DNA from: CAWGYQ01 sp963817395
GTDB taxonomy: Bacteria > Acidobacteriota > Vicinamibacteria > Vicinamibacterales > CAVPJW01
Length of the DNA: 64,000 nt
Direction: 5' to 3'
Assembly (NCBI GenBank): GCA_963817395.1
Contig: CAWFOC010000008.1
Location: 124,001-188,000 of the forward strand
Of the stretch, positions 39,489 through 49,194 are shown piece by piece. Below the pieces are notes generated by a model. It ran no database searches, was not told where the DNA came from, and saw only the letters and a program-made list of their open reading frames with translations. Position 1 is the first letter of the stretch. Each line of letters opens with the position of its first letter. A program made the position numbers and the translations under genes.

Positions 39489-40904
39489 ATGACGAGGACC
39501 CGTCGTATCGCGGTGGTGGCAAGCGGCGCGTTGCTCGCGGTGCTTGCCATCCGCAGCCTACCTTCGGTGACCAGTCGGCAGGCCGCGCCCGCGCCTTCCG
39601 GCTTCGAGGTCCCCGTCTTCTACGACAAGCTGCCGAACGGCCTGCGCGTGGTCGTCAGCGAGGATCACACGGCGCCTTTCGTCGTTGTCGAAGTGATGTA
39701 CCGGATTGGCTTCAGGCTCGAGCCAAACGGCCGCACCGGCTTCGCGCACCTCTTCGAGCACATGATGTTCCAGGGGTCGGGCCAGGTGGGCAAGTTCGAG
39801 CACGTGCAGATCGTCAACGCGAACGGCGGCGTCGTGAATGGGTCCACCCGCTTCGACTACACGAACTACTTTCAGGTGATGCCGTCGAACACGCTCGAGC
39901 TCGCGCTGTGGCTCGAAGCCGATCGGATGCGCTCGCTCGAGGTGACGCCGGAAAACTTGAAGAACCAGCAGAACGTGGTCAGCGAGGAAGTCCGGGTGAA
40001 CGTCCTCAACCAGCCGTATGGCGCCTTCGAGTGGCTGAGCCTGCCGCAGCGGGCGAACACCAACTGGCACAACGCCCACAATTTCTACGGTGATCTCTCC
40101 GACCTCGAAGCCGCCACCCTCGACGACGTGCGGACGTTCTTCGAAACCTACTACGCGCCCAACAACGCCGTGCTGGTGGTTTCCGGCGACGCCACGCCGG
40201 AGCAGGTCATGAACCTGGCGCGCCGGTACTTCGGCGATCTGCCGTCGCGGCCCTTGCCGCCCGTGCCGGACGTCAGCGAAGCGGCTCAGACCGCGGAAAA
40301 GAGCTTTACCGAGGACGACAAGCTGGCCCGCACGCCGGCCCTCGCCATCGGCTATCACCTTCCGCCCCGGATGACCCGCGATTTCTTTGCCCTGTCGCTG
40401 CTCGATCCCCTCCTGGTGGGCGACGAGAGTGCACGCTGGTTTCAGAAGCTGGTGAAGGACACGCAGCTGGCGACATCGCTCTACGGCGGATTCAATCTGC
40501 TCGGCAACAATTTCGACTTCGATGGGCCGATGCTCTACACCGTCCGTGTGGACTACAAGATCGATCGCAAGGCCACTGAGGTGCTCGCGGCCATGGACGA
40601 CGTGATCGGAGAGATCCAGCGCAATGCGGTCACGGCCGAGGACCTCTCCCGGGCGCGAACCGCTTTCGAATCGGGCTTCTTCGAAGAGATTGAAGGCGGC
40701 AACATCCCCGGTTTCGGGCGGGCGAATCTGCTCGCCGCCTTCGCGCTCTTCGACGACGACCCCAACAAGATCAACACGATTCTTCAAGAGCTCCAGAAGG
40801 TCACTCCGGCGGACGTGCAGGAGGCGGCGCGCAGGTGGCTGGTGCCCGCTAACCGGACATCGATCGATCGACGTCCCGCTCAGTCGGCGGGAGGTGCACT
40901 GTGA
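39489..40904 (+). CDS. M16B zinc metallopeptidase, catalytic subunit, exported
   Basis: 471 residues from ATG 39489 (GAGG upstream). A signal-anchor (RRIAVVASGALLAVLAIRSL) is followed by the peptidase domain with the inverted zinc motif HLFEH (87-91) and the downstream Glu in VVSEEVRVN (about 166). The second M16 domain begins near residue 240. Related periplasmic M16 pairs degrade oligopeptides. The stop overlaps the start of the second M16 gene in GTGA. Because that partner lacks the zinc motif, the two most likely form a heterodimer like the mitochondrial processing peptidase type. Confidence 0.93.
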   Translation: MTRTRRIAVVASGALLAVLAIRSLPSVTSRQAAPAPSGFEVPVFYDKLPNGLRVVVSEDHTAPFVVVEVMYRIGFRLEPNGRTGFAHLFEHMMFQGSGQVGKFEHVQIVNANGGVVNGSTRFDYTNYFQVMPSNTLELALWLEADRMRSLEVTPENLKNQQNVVSEEVRVNVLNQPYGAFEWLSLPQRANTNWHNAHNFYGDLSDLEAATLDDVRTFFETYYAPNNAVLVVSGDATPEQVMNLARRYFGDLPSRPLPPVPDVSEAAQTAEKSFTEDDKLARTPALAIGYHLPPRMTRDFFALSLLDPLLVGDESARWFQKLVKDTQLATSLYGGFNLLGNNFDFDGPMLYTVRVDYKIDRKATEVLAAMDDVIGEIQRNAVTAEDLSRARTAFESGFFEEIEGGNIPGFGRANLLAAFALFDDDPNKINTILQELQKVTPADVQEAARRWLVPANRTSIDRRPAQSAGGAL

Positions 40905-42370
40905 CGCGCCTGTCGCGAGGCCTGCAGATGACGATCTCCGCGGCGTTGGTCGCGGGTATAGCCGCCCTGGCGCCGAGGGTCCAGACCCAGGGGCCCCCTT
41001 CCGCACCGCCACGGCCCTCCGTCGGACCCGAACGGCCGTTCGTGTTGCCGGCCCGAGTCGAGCGCACTCTTGGCAACGGTCTCACGATCGTCGTCGTGCG
41101 CAAGCCGACGGTGCCGAAGGTGTCCATCGTGCTGACGGTCAGGGCCGGCCTGGCTGCCGACGCGCCATCGCTGCCCGGAGTTGCGGCGCTGACCGCCGAT
41201 GCAATGCAGGAAGGCACGGCGAAGCGGGACAGCCGGACGATTCGGGAAGAAGCGTTTGGCATGGGCGCGTCGCTGGGCGCCGTGGCTCGACAGGACTACA
41301 CCTCGGTGACGCTCCGCGGGCTCTCGCGATTTCTGCCGGGCCTGTTCGATCTGCTGAGCGACGTCGTGATCAACCCGACCTTCCCCGAGCAGGAAGTCGC
41401 GATCATCAGGACGAGGCGCCTCCAGCAGCTGCAGCAGGAGACGGCGGACCCCGAGATCGTGTCCGAGCGCGCATTTCACCGCGCGCTGTTCGGACAACAT
41501 CCCTACAGCCGCGTGGCGCCGACCACGGGCTCGCTGCAGATCATCGACCGGACGAAGCTGGCCGAATTTCACGCGGCGCACTACCGCCCCAACAACGCGT
41601 TTCTGCTCGTCGTCGGCGACGTGAATCCCGATGACGTGGTCCGAGCCGCCGAACCGTCGTTTGGTGCGTGGACGGGCCGAGCGGTGCCCAAGGTCGCCGT
41701 GCCAGAGCCTCCGGCGGTGAGCGGGCGGCGGCTGATCTTCGTCCAGCGGCCCAACAGCATTCAGTCGTCGATCTCGCTCGGCAACCTCAGCGTGAAGCGG
41801 GCGGATCCCGCGTGGTTCGATCTGCTGGTCGCCAATACCATCTACGGCGGCGCGTTCAATTCGCGGATCGTGCGCAACATTCGCGAGGACAAGGGATATA
41901 CCTACTCGCCTTCCTCGCAGTTCGGGGCGCTCGCGCGGACGGGCTACTATCGCTTCGCGGCCTCCGTCAGGAACGAAGTGACGGCGGCGACCCTCAACGA
42001 GGTGTTCCTCGAGATCGACAAGCTTCGCGCCGAGGGCGCCGACGGCCAGGAGCTCGATGGTGTGAAGCAGTATCTCAAAGGCGTGTTCGTCATCCAGACT
42101 GCGACGCAGGCCGGGCTCAACGCCACGTTGAACAACGTGTATGTCTTCGGTCTTCCCCAGGACTACCTCGAGACGTATCGAGCGCGGATCAGCGAGGTTA
42201 CACCCGCACGCGTCAAGAACGCCGCCGGCGTGCTGCTCGGCTCCGAGCACTCCATCGTCGTCATCGTCGGCGACTATCCGGAGGTGCGAGAGCAGCTCCG
42301 GCCGTTCGGCCAACCGACGTTCATCGATGCGGAAGGCCGCGAGGTCGCTGCACCGGGCGCGATGAATTGA
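40901..42370 (+). CDS. M16B peptidase-like, non-catalytic partner
   Basis: 489 residues from GTG 40901, overlapping the upstream stop by 4 bases. Signal peptide (MTISAALVAGIAALAP). Where the catalytic subunit has HxxEH this protein reads ALTADAMQEG, so zinc cannot be bound. It keeps the Arg/Tyr motif of the non-catalytic subunit, IVRNIREDKGYTYSPSS, which contacts the substrate in M16B heterodimers. Two M16 domains are complete. The pairing of an active and an inactive subunit in overlapping genes is a well-known M16B arrangement. Confidence 0.92.
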   Translation: MTRLSRGLQMTISAALVAGIAALAPRVQTQGPPSAPPRPSVGPERPFVLPARVERTLGNGLTIVVVRKPTVPKVSIVLTVRAGLAADAPSLPGVAALTADAMQEGTAKRDSRTIREEAFGMGASLGAVARQDYTSVTLRGLSRFLPGLFDLLSDVVINPTFPEQEVAIIRTRRLQQLQQETADPEIVSERAFHRALFGQHPYSRVAPTTGSLQIIDRTKLAEFHAAHYRPNNAFLLVVGDVNPDDVVRAAEPSFGAWTGRAVPKVAVPEPPAVSGRRLIFVQRPNSIQSSISLGNLSVKRADPAWFDLLVANTIYGGAFNSRIVRNIREDKGYTYSPSSQFGALARTGYYRFAASVRNEVTAATLNEVFLEIDKLRAEGADGQELDGVKQYLKGVFVIQTATQAGLNATLNNVYVFGLPQDYLETYRARISEVTPARVKNAAGVLLGSEHSIVVIVGDYPEVREQLRPFGQPTFIDAEGREVAAPGAMN

Positions 42371-42482
42371 CCGTCTGTCGACGGCCCTCGTCCATTCACG
42401 AGTCAATCGTCGCGTTATGATGATCGACTGGCGCTCCTGTCGAGCGCCGTCGGTGAGAGACTGGTGTCATCCGTGATGGCGA

Positions 42483-43891
42483 TTGTTTCCGGACGAAGAG
42501 GTGCGGCGCGAGCTGAAACCCATGCTCAAGCTTGCCGGCCCCGTGATCCTCGCCGAGCTTGGCTGGATGGCGATGGGTCTCGTCGACACCATCATGGTGG
42601 GCGGCCTCGGTCCGGCGGCGATCGGCGCAGTGGGCGTGGGCAGCTCGATCTTCCTGGCGCTCGCCATCTTCGGCATGGGCCTGCTGCTCGGGCTCGACAC
42701 GCTCGTCGCGCAATCGTTCGGCGCCGGCCGCATCGACGAGTGTCATCGCTGGCTGCTTCAGGGTCTCTATCTGGCCGCCATCGTCGCGGCGCCCCTCACG
42801 ATGCTCGCGCTGTTCGCGATCTCGCTGCTCGAGGACACAGGGCTCAATCCCGAGGTGTCCGCCCTCATGCTGCCGTACCTCCGCGTGGTCACCTTGAGCC
42901 TGCCGCTCCTGCTGGTTCTATGCGGCGTTGCGCCGCTACCTGCAGGGCATGGGCGTGGTGCGGCCCGTGATGTTCGCGCTGCTGACCGCCAATCTGGTGA
43001 ACGGCGTGGTCAACTGGGCGCTCATCTACGGCCACTTCGGCGCGCCTGCGATGGGGACCGCCGGCGCGGCGTGGGCGACAGTGGCCTCGCGGCTCTACAT
43101 GATTGCCTGTCTGGCGCTGGCCGTCTGGCTGCACGACCGGAGCTTCGCGCGTGGCCTGCCCTCGCTCCCGCTCAGGCCCGAGTGGTCGCGGATGGGTCGG
43201 CTGCTTCGACTCGGAGTGCCTGCAGCCACGCAGTTGACGCTCGAGGTCGGCGTGTTCGCGGTGGCCAGTGCGCTGGCCGCGCGCCTCGAACCGGTCTCCA
43301 TCGCCGCGCATCAGATTGCCCTCAACATCGCCAGCTTCATGTTCATGGTTCCCCTCGGAATCGCATCGGCTGGAGCGGTGACGGTGGGCCACGCGGTGGG
43401 ACGCCGCGACCCGGGAGGCGCGCACCGCTCGGGCTGGACGGCCCTGCTGATTGCGGCCGCGTTCATGTTGTCGGCGGCTCTGGCCTTCGTTCTGGTGCCG
43501 GAGCTCCTCGTGGGAATCTTTACAACCGACGCCGCCGTCATGGCGCTCGCGGTGACACTGTTGTGGGTCGCCTCGGTGTTTCAGCTCTTCGACGGGCTTC
43601 AGGTGGTCGCCACGGGCGTGCTTCGCGGACTCGGTGATACCCGCACGCCCATGATCTGGAACCTCGCGGGACACTGGCTGTGCGGGCTTCCCATCAGCTA
43701 CATCCTGTGCTTCGTCGTCGGATGGGGCGTCGATCGGAATCTGGATTGGATTGTCGGCGGGTTTGACCGTGGTCGGGATTGTGCTCGTGGTGGTCTGGGC
43801 GCGTCGCGTCTCCCGGCTCGCGGAGACGCTTCCGCTCAAGCCGCGCCGGGCGGAACCTGACATCGCCGCGGCGGCGGAGCTTTCCTCGTAG
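42483..43891 (+). CDS. MATE-family multidrug/sodium exporter, frameshifted
   Basis: About 470 residues with twelve membrane helices expected. Typical MATE features: LAGPVILAELGWMAMGLVDT with IMVGGLG at the start, GLDTLVAQSFGAG, the central ATQLTLEVGVFAVAS and IAAHQIALNIASFMF, and GVLRGLGDTRTPM near the end. The start is uncertain: TTG 42483 is the first possible, GTG 42501 and ATG 42522 are alternatives. Shifts near 42920 (after LLLVLCGV) and near 43730 (VGWGV to IWIGLSAGL) must be bridged; in the last frame the protein ends at TAG 43889-43891. A short hairpin at 42430-42448 precedes it. It exports cationic drugs or metabolites by Na+ or H+ antiport. Confidence 0.9.
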
Positions 43892-43906
43892 TGACCGAAC
43901 GACTCG

Positions 43907-45145
43907 CTACACGGGGGAGTCGGACAACAAACGGCTGGCCGTGAGCGCGTAGGTCGTGGCGCAGTCGAGCACGGCATCGAGCTTGACGAATTCCTTCGGG
44001 CCGTGTGCCACGGAAAGCAGACCCGGGCCGTACGCGAATGCCGGCACGCCGCGCTCGGCGTAGAAGCGAGTCTCGAGCAGGCCCGGGCACATCTCGAATA
44101 GAGGTGGCTTGCCGGTCACTTCGTTGATGCTCGACGCAAGCGTCCGCGCCGCCTCGTGATCCGCCGCCACTCCAGATGGCCGTCCTTCCTGCAGCACCTC
44201 CACATCGACGGCGATGCCCCGCGCCCGCGCCTGATCGAAGACCGAGAAGAGCCGTTGTTTTTCGGTCTCGAGATCTTCCTCCGGGTTGAGACGGCGATCG
44301 ACGGTGAACCGGCAATCAGCCGGCACCACGTTGAAGTTGGTGCCGCCTTCCGTCCGGCCGCCCAGCATCAGGATCGACGACCGCGCGGCGTCCGGTTCCA
44401 GTGCGAAGCCGGTTCGGCGCGCTTCGACGTCGGTTTTCAGCGCGCGCAGCAAATCCGTGACGACCAGCATGCCCTCGAATGCGTTGACACCCAGATGCTG
44501 GAGCCCGACGTGAGCCGGCCGGCCTGTGACGGTGACGAGCAGCGATATCGCGCCGCGGTTGGCGTTCCACACGACCCCGCTCGTGGGCTCGGCCGTGAGC
44601 ATGCCGATGCCGTTCTGTCCGAGGTGTCCGGCATCGGTCAGATACCGGGAGCCGAGCCGGCCGCCGGTTTCCTCGTCTGGAACGAACATCAACGCCACGC
44701 GACCATTGAGCCGAACGCCGCACTCGGCGAGCGCGTGGGCGGCGTACATCATCGCGGCGAGGCCGCCTTTCATGTCGGCCGTTCCGCGGCCGAACATCGA
44801 GTCGCCGTGCATGGTGGGGACGAATTGCGTGTCGTCGGCCGCCGGTACAACGTCGTAGTGACCGTGAAAGTACAGCGTGCGGGGATGGGAACCGAGCGAG
44901 CCCGTGACGGCGAAGCGCCTTTCGAGGCCGGCGTCCGGCAAGGGAATCTCGATGACCACCGGGGACAAGCCGAGCGTGCTCATCCGGCCGACGAGCAGGT
45001 CGACACAGCCGTCGTAGCAGCGTCCGGGGGGATTCTCGGTCGGGATCCGGACCAGCTCGCCGATGAACGCGGCAATCTCATCGCGTCGGCGGTGGAGTGA
45101 TTGGGCGATCCGATCTCTCAGGGCGCCACTCGGCGGAGGAGCCAT
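43907..45145 (-). CDS. M20-family metallopeptidase (ArgE/DapE/CPG2 type)
   Basis: A cytoplasmic di-zinc amidohydrolase of 412 residues from ATG 45145. Metal and catalytic residues: FHGHYDVVP (His96, Asp98), GRGTADMKGG (bridging Asp124), PDEETGG (Glu158 general base, Glu159), and the C-terminal His in SVAHGPKEFV. The lid domain has GRPAHVGLQHLGVNA and TNFNVVPADCRFTVDRR, as in ArgE/DapE. It may be acetylornithine deacetylase, succinyl-diaminopimelate desuccinylase or a peptidase; no neighbouring biosynthetic gene decides. The last base lies 15 bases from the MATE stop (convergent). Confidence 0.9.
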   Translation of the reverse strand: MAPPPSGALRDRIAQSLHRRRDEIAAFIGELVRIPTENPPGRCYDGCVDLLVGRMSTLGLSPVVIEIPLPDAGLERRFAVTGSLGSHPRTLYFHGHYDVVPAADDTQFVPTMHGDSMFGRGTADMKGGLAAMMYAAHALAECGVRLNGRVALMFVPDEETGGRLGSRYLTDAGHLGQNGIGMLTAEPTSGVVWNANRGAISLLVTVTGRPAHVGLQHLGVNAFEGMLVVTDLLRALKTDVEARRTGFALEPDAARSSILMLGGRTEGGTNFNVVPADCRFTVDRRLNPEEDLETEKQRLFSVFDQARARGIAVDVEVLQEGRPSGVAADHEAARTLASSINEVTGKPPLFEMCPGLLETRFYAERGVPAFAYGPGLLSVAHGPKEFVKLDAVLDCATTYALTASRLLSDSPV

Positions 45146-45251
45146 GCTTCAGTCTACGTGCGAGCCACCCGGCGTGCCACCGGGCGCCGTGGGCCGATCG
45201 GGTATCGCGGGCTCGCCCCTGAATCGTGCAAGTGAAGTAGTGTATGGCGTC

Positions 45252-47666
45252 ATGGATTTCGAAAAGCTCGGCGCCTTCTATCTTGGGCGCCCCTACGATC
45301 TCGCCTCCGGTCAACCGCGGCCCGGCATCACTCTGTACGACTCGAGCGATCTCGTCACCCACGCCGTGTGCGTCGGCATGACCGGCAGCGGCAAAACGGG
45401 ACTCTGCGTGTGTCTGCTGGAAGAAGCCGCCATCGATGGCGTGCCGGCCATCGTCATCGACCCGAAGGGTGACCTCGGCAACCTGCTGCTCACATTCCCC
45501 GAGTTGCGCGCCGAGGACTTTGCGCCGTGGGTGAGCGCCGACGACGCCCGGCGCAAGGCCATGACGTCCGAGCAATTCGCTGCATCGCAGGCCGAGATGT
45601 GGCGGCAGGGGCTTTCCGAATGGGGCCAGGATGGGGCGCGAATTCGAAGGCTCAAGGACGCGGCAGAGTTCGCGATCTATACCCCGGGGAGCGACGCCGG
45701 CCTGCCCGTCTCGATCCTCCGATCGTTTGCGCCACCATCGCCAGCCGCCGGAGAAGATGACGAGCTGCTGCGTGAGCGCATTCAGACAACCGTCTCCAGC
45801 CTGCTCGCGCTGGCAGGTGTCGAGGCGGATCCGCTCCGCAGCCGCGAGCACATCCTGCTTTCGACGATCTTCGCGGCCGCTTGGCGTGCCGGCAAGGCTC
45901 TCGACATCCCGACGTTGATCCAGCAGATCCAGACGCCTCCCGTGACGCGCGTCGGCGTCCTCGAGCTCGACTCCTTCTTTCCCGCGAAGGAACGGTTCGA
46001 GCTGGCGATGGCATTGAACAACCTGATCGCCGCGCCTGCTTTCGAAAGCTGGCTGCGAGGCGAAGCTCTGGACATCGGCCGCCTCCTGTACGGGCCGTCG
46101 GGCAAGCCGCGAGTATCCGTATTCTCGATTGCACACCTGAGCGACCCTCAGCGCATGTTCTTCGTGTCGTTGCTGTTGAACGAGGTGCTCGCCTGGGTGC
46201 GCACGCAGCAGGGGTCTTCAAGCCTTCGCGCCATTCTCTACATGGACGAACTTGCCGGCTACATGCCACCCGTCGCGATGCCGCCGTCGAAGACGCCGCT
46301 GCTCACGCTGATGAAACAGGCGCGCGCCTATGGGCTGGGCGTCGTGCTCTCGACACAGAATCCGGCCGATCTCGACTACAAGGGGCTGTCGAACGCGGGA
46401 ACCTGGTTCCTGGGACGCCTTCAGACCGAGCGCGACAAGGCACGGGTTATCGAGGGACTCGAGGGAGTCGCCGCCCTGTCGGGTGGCGGCTTCGATCGGG
46501 CGCGCCTCGAGCGAACGCTCTCGGCGCTCGACAGTCGGGTCTTCCTGATGAACAACGTTCACGAGGACGAGCCCGAAATTTTTCAGAGCCGGTGGGCGCT
46601 CTCGTATCTGCGCGGTCCACTCTCACGGCAAGACATCAAGCGCCTGATGGCGGGGCGGACACAGCCGGTTGTTGCAGGTGTGCGCGGGGAAACGCGGCCC
46701 GAGACCGTGACGCCACACGTCGCGCCGAGGATCGCGCCGAGCGGTGGTGCCGCAGTGTCCGCCGAACGCTCTGTTTTGCCACCCGAGATCCCCCAGTACT
46801 TCGCGCCGGTTTCCGGGACCGCCCCGCCCCTGTACGTCCCGATGTTGCTCGGCAGCGCGCGGATTCGCTATGCCGACACGAAGGCCAAGGTCGATGTCGT
46901 GGACGATGTGCTCGTGGTGACCGAGATCGAGGAAGGACCCGCCACCATCGACTGGAACTCGGCGCGCGACGCGGGATTCGAGCTGAGCGCTCTGTCCGAG
47001 CAAGGAGTCGAGGGCGCGAGCTTTGCCCCGTTGCCGCCCGCCGCGGCGCGCGCCAAGAGCTACGAGGCCTGGTCGAGGGCGTTGGCCGCGTGGCTTGTCG
47101 GAAGCCGCAGGCTCACCTTGTATGCCAGCGACGCCCTGAAGGTGACGTCCAATCCGGGCGAAGATGAGCGCAGCTTCCGGATCCGCCTCCAGCAGGCGTC
47201 ACGGGAACGCCGCGACCTCGCCGTCGACCAGCTCCGGCGGAAATACGCATCGAAGATCACGGCGCTCCGCGAACGCCTTCGCACGGCCGAACAGAAAAAG
47301 GCCCGCGAGTCGGAGCAGGTGAGCCAGCAAGGGGTGCAGGCGGTGATCTCGATGGGTGCGACGCTCGTGGGTGCGTTGTTTGGACGAAAGAGCGTGAGTG
47401 CCTCTATCGGCCGGGCGACGACGACGGCCCGAGGGGTTGGGCGCACGATGAGGGAGCGCGAAGACGTCGCGAGGGCCGAGGAGAATGTAACCGCGCTAAC
47501 CGAACACATCCAGGCGATGGAGCGCGAGCTTCGCGATGAGAGTCAGAATATCGAAGCGGCACTTGACCCTGCCTCGATTGGGCTTACGACCATTACGCTG
47601 GCCCCGAAGAAAGGTCACGTCACCGTTCGACTGGTGGCCCTGGTGTGGATGAGCGAGGACGCCTGA
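45252..47666 (+). CDS. HerA/DUF87-like ATPase with C-terminal coiled coil
   Basis: 804 residues from ATG 45252. The N-terminal ATPase core resembles HerA/TraG-type motors: Walker A GMTGSGKTG (42-50), VIDPKGDLGNLLL, Walker B LYMDELAGYMPP (about 330), then VLSTQNPADLDYKGLSNAG and LGRLQTERDKARV, the sensor and arginine-finger region. A linker follows, then a domain with FAPVSGTAPPLYVPMLLGSA. The C-terminal third is helical: a charged coiled coil (about 645-700), a small hydrophobic Gly/Ala stretch (VISMGATLVGALFGRKS) and another coiled coil. It is not VirB4, TraG or FtsK by its motifs, and no NurA nuclease is beside it. Its job is not known; DNA or protein pumping is inferred from the core. Confidence 0.8.
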   Translation: MDFEKLGAFYLGRPYDLASGQPRPGITLYDSSDLVTHAVCVGMTGSGKTGLCVCLLEEAAIDGVPAIVIDPKGDLGNLLLTFPELRAEDFAPWVSADDARRKAMTSEQFAASQAEMWRQGLSEWGQDGARIRRLKDAAEFAIYTPGSDAGLPVSILRSFAPPSPAAGEDDELLRERIQTTVSSLLALAGVEADPLRSREHILLSTIFAAAWRAGKALDIPTLIQQIQTPPVTRVGVLELDSFFPAKERFELAMALNNLIAAPAFESWLRGEALDIGRLLYGPSGKPRVSVFSIAHLSDPQRMFFVSLLLNEVLAWVRTQQGSSSLRAILYMDELAGYMPPVAMPPSKTPLLTLMKQARAYGLGVVLSTQNPADLDYKGLSNAGTWFLGRLQTERDKARVIEGLEGVAALSGGGFDRARLERTLSALDSRVFLMNNVHEDEPEIFQSRWALSYLRGPLSRQDIKRLMAGRTQPVVAGVRGETRPETVTPHVAPRIAPSGGAAVSAERSVLPPEIPQYFAPVSGTAPPLYVPMLLGSARIRYADTKAKVDVVDDVLVVTEIEEGPATIDWNSARDAGFELSALSEQGVEGASFAPLPPAAARAKSYEAWSRALAAWLVGSRRLTLYASDALKVTSNPGEDERSFRIRLQQASRERRDLAVDQLRRKYASKITALRERLRTAEQKKARESEQVSQQGVQAVISMGATLVGALFGRKSVSASIGRATTTARGVGRTMREREDVARAEENVTALTEHIQAMERELRDESQNIEAALDPASIGLTTITLAPKKGHVTVRLVALVWMSEDA

Positions 47667-48420
47667 GGGACCCGTCCGCGAACAGTGTCCTGGCCGTTAT
47701 CTCCCGCTGGTCGAGGCCAGCTGCTCGCCCGAGGAGGCGAAGTCGCTCGGGCAGCTGCACTCGAAAGCGCCAGTCGTCATCGCGGCCGCCGGCTCGTCGA
47801 AACCGCTCGCTCCACTCGTCCCACCACGGCGTGAGTCGGCGCGCGATCGGTTCAACCACCAGGACACGCGCCCCATTCTCCCGAGCGGTCAGCAGACGCT
47901 CGAGCACCCTGGCCCGTCCCGCGCGCTCGATCTCATTGATCGAGAACGCCGCAATGATGCCCACCGATCTCCCGGGCAAGCGGGCGCGCACAATGTCCGC
48001 GCGGCGCGCCGACCCGTGAAGGCCGATGGTTCGGTACAGCCACGCCGCCTCGGTCGTGGCCCACGTGCTCTTGTCGAAGCCCTCGAGACGCGGCGGGCGA
48101 CTGAAGGCGCTGGCCCACGCAGCGCCGGCGCTTCCCGTGCCGCATCCGAGATCCACGATGGTGTCGAGGGGACGATCCGCCAGACCGAGGCCACGGACGA
48201 CTTCGGTGACGGTCAGCCAGTGAAGCGGCGCGTAGAACAGCGCGAACGCTGCTCGCTTACCGGCGGATCCGAGCGCCCCTCCCTCCGGCGGGTTCTCGCG
48301 TCGCTCGACGTAGATGGCCGACAGCGCTCGTACGGCTCGCGCCACCTCGCGCGTGGTCAGCGTGCTCGTGTACCGAGCTTCCAACTCGACCATCAGATTC
48401 GAGAAGCGATCGGACGACAT
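47620..48420 (-). CDS. SAM-dependent methyltransferase, class I
   Basis: 266 residues from ATG 48420, no clear Shine-Dalgarno. The N-terminal 100 residues are helical (YTSTLTTREVARAVRALSAI and LFYAPLHWLTVTEVVRGL), then comes motif I IVDLGCGTGSAGAAW, an acidic residue after strand 2 (LEGFDKS), and VGIIAAFSINEIERAGR as motif IV. The fold is that of the small-molecule or rRNA methyltransferases; the Rsm22-like family has a similar layout with a helical first part and GCGTG, but the Rsm22 cysteines are missing. Substrate unknown. It converges with the ATPase gene and overlaps it by 47 bases. Confidence 0.78.
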   Translation of the reverse strand: MSSDRFSNLMVELEARYTSTLTTREVARAVRALSAIYVERRENPPEGGALGSAGKRAAFALFYAPLHWLTVTEVVRGLGLADRPLDTIVDLGCGTGSAGAAWASAFSRPPRLEGFDKSTWATTEAAWLYRTIGLHGSARRADIVRARLPGRSVGIIAAFSINEIERAGRARVLERLLTARENGARVLVVEPIARRLTPWWDEWSERFRRAGGRDDDWRFRVQLPERLRLLGRAAGLDQREITARTLFADGSLRRPRSSTPGPPVER

Positions 48421-48583
48421 CAAATTGCGCCGGCAAAAGTCGTGCGAGGCGTCGCCAACCCGCGAACCCTGTGGCCTGCCAGTTCCGCGTGTCGGTGGGC
48501 TTCCGCTTCTTGCGTGGGTGTGGGGCTCTCCGACGCGCGCCTCGGGCGCCTTCGACGGCGCCCGGGGCCCACCGCCTCTAGGG

Positions 48584-49108
48584 TCATGCTCCTGCGGCCA
48601 CGATCTTGACGGTGGTAATGAGCTGTCCCACATGTCTCGTCGTGTGCTCGGCGCCGTGGAAGAGCAGACCCAGAACGTTCGACGGAATCGCGCTGCGGCC
48701 AACCGGCCGTGGATCAAGAAACGCGGATTCGGCCGTGGCGCGCAGCTGCGCGAGACCCCGATCGATAGCCTCATACGCCTCGGCCGCCAGCCCGTGGGCA
48801 TCGGTCGTGTCGTCGGCAGGCAGCCGTTCGCGAGCCAGCGCGTCGCGCTGCGCCTGGTCGAGCCGCTCGCCACGTGCGTAGGTGAACAGACGGTCGAGCG
48901 CGCCGGCCAGATGGCGAAGGTGGAAACCTGCTGACGCGGCGCCTCCAGGCTGACGCCACAGCTCGATGGACTCCAGAGTCGGTAGGAGTTGCTCGATATC
49001 GTCGTGAGCCTGGACCAGTGCGTGCGCGGCCGGCATCAGAAGCGGATGGATTCCCTCGACAGGGCCGCGAAGCCAGGCCTCGGTGGTCGGTGACGTTGTC
49101 ATCGGCAT
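48584..49108 (-). CDS. DinB/YfiT-like four-helix putative metal-dependent protein
   Basis: 174 residues from ATG 49108 (ATG 49102 is an alternative). Four long helices with the DinB family His ligands: GFHLRHLAGALDRLFTY near the first third, and FHGAEHTTRHVGQ near the C-terminus, where three histidines bind a divalent metal in the family. Some members are thiol-transferases with bacillithiol or mycothiol, but this cannot be decided here. It is divergent from the aminotransferase gene with 86 bases between. Confidence 0.85.
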   Translation of the reverse strand: MPMTTSPTTEAWLRGPVEGIHPLLMPAAHALVQAHDDIEQLLPTLESIELWRQPGGAASAGFHLRHLAGALDRLFTYARGERLDQAQRDALARERLPADDTTDAHGLAAEAYEAIDRGLAQLRATAESAFLDPRPVGRSAIPSNVLGLLFHGAEHTTRHVGQLITTVKIVAAGA

Positions 49109-49194
49109 CCTTTCGACGTGTACGTTAGCACTCCCGGCAAGCTTCCATCACGCGTCTTGCGATTAGACGTCCGCGCGGGTAAGGTTCGCGCTCA

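Noticed and set aside
42430..42448. Hairpin GGCGCTC-N5-GAGCGCC as terminator of the M16 operon
   Set aside because: It has no T run and lies close to the uncertain MATE start, so it was not listed as a terminator.
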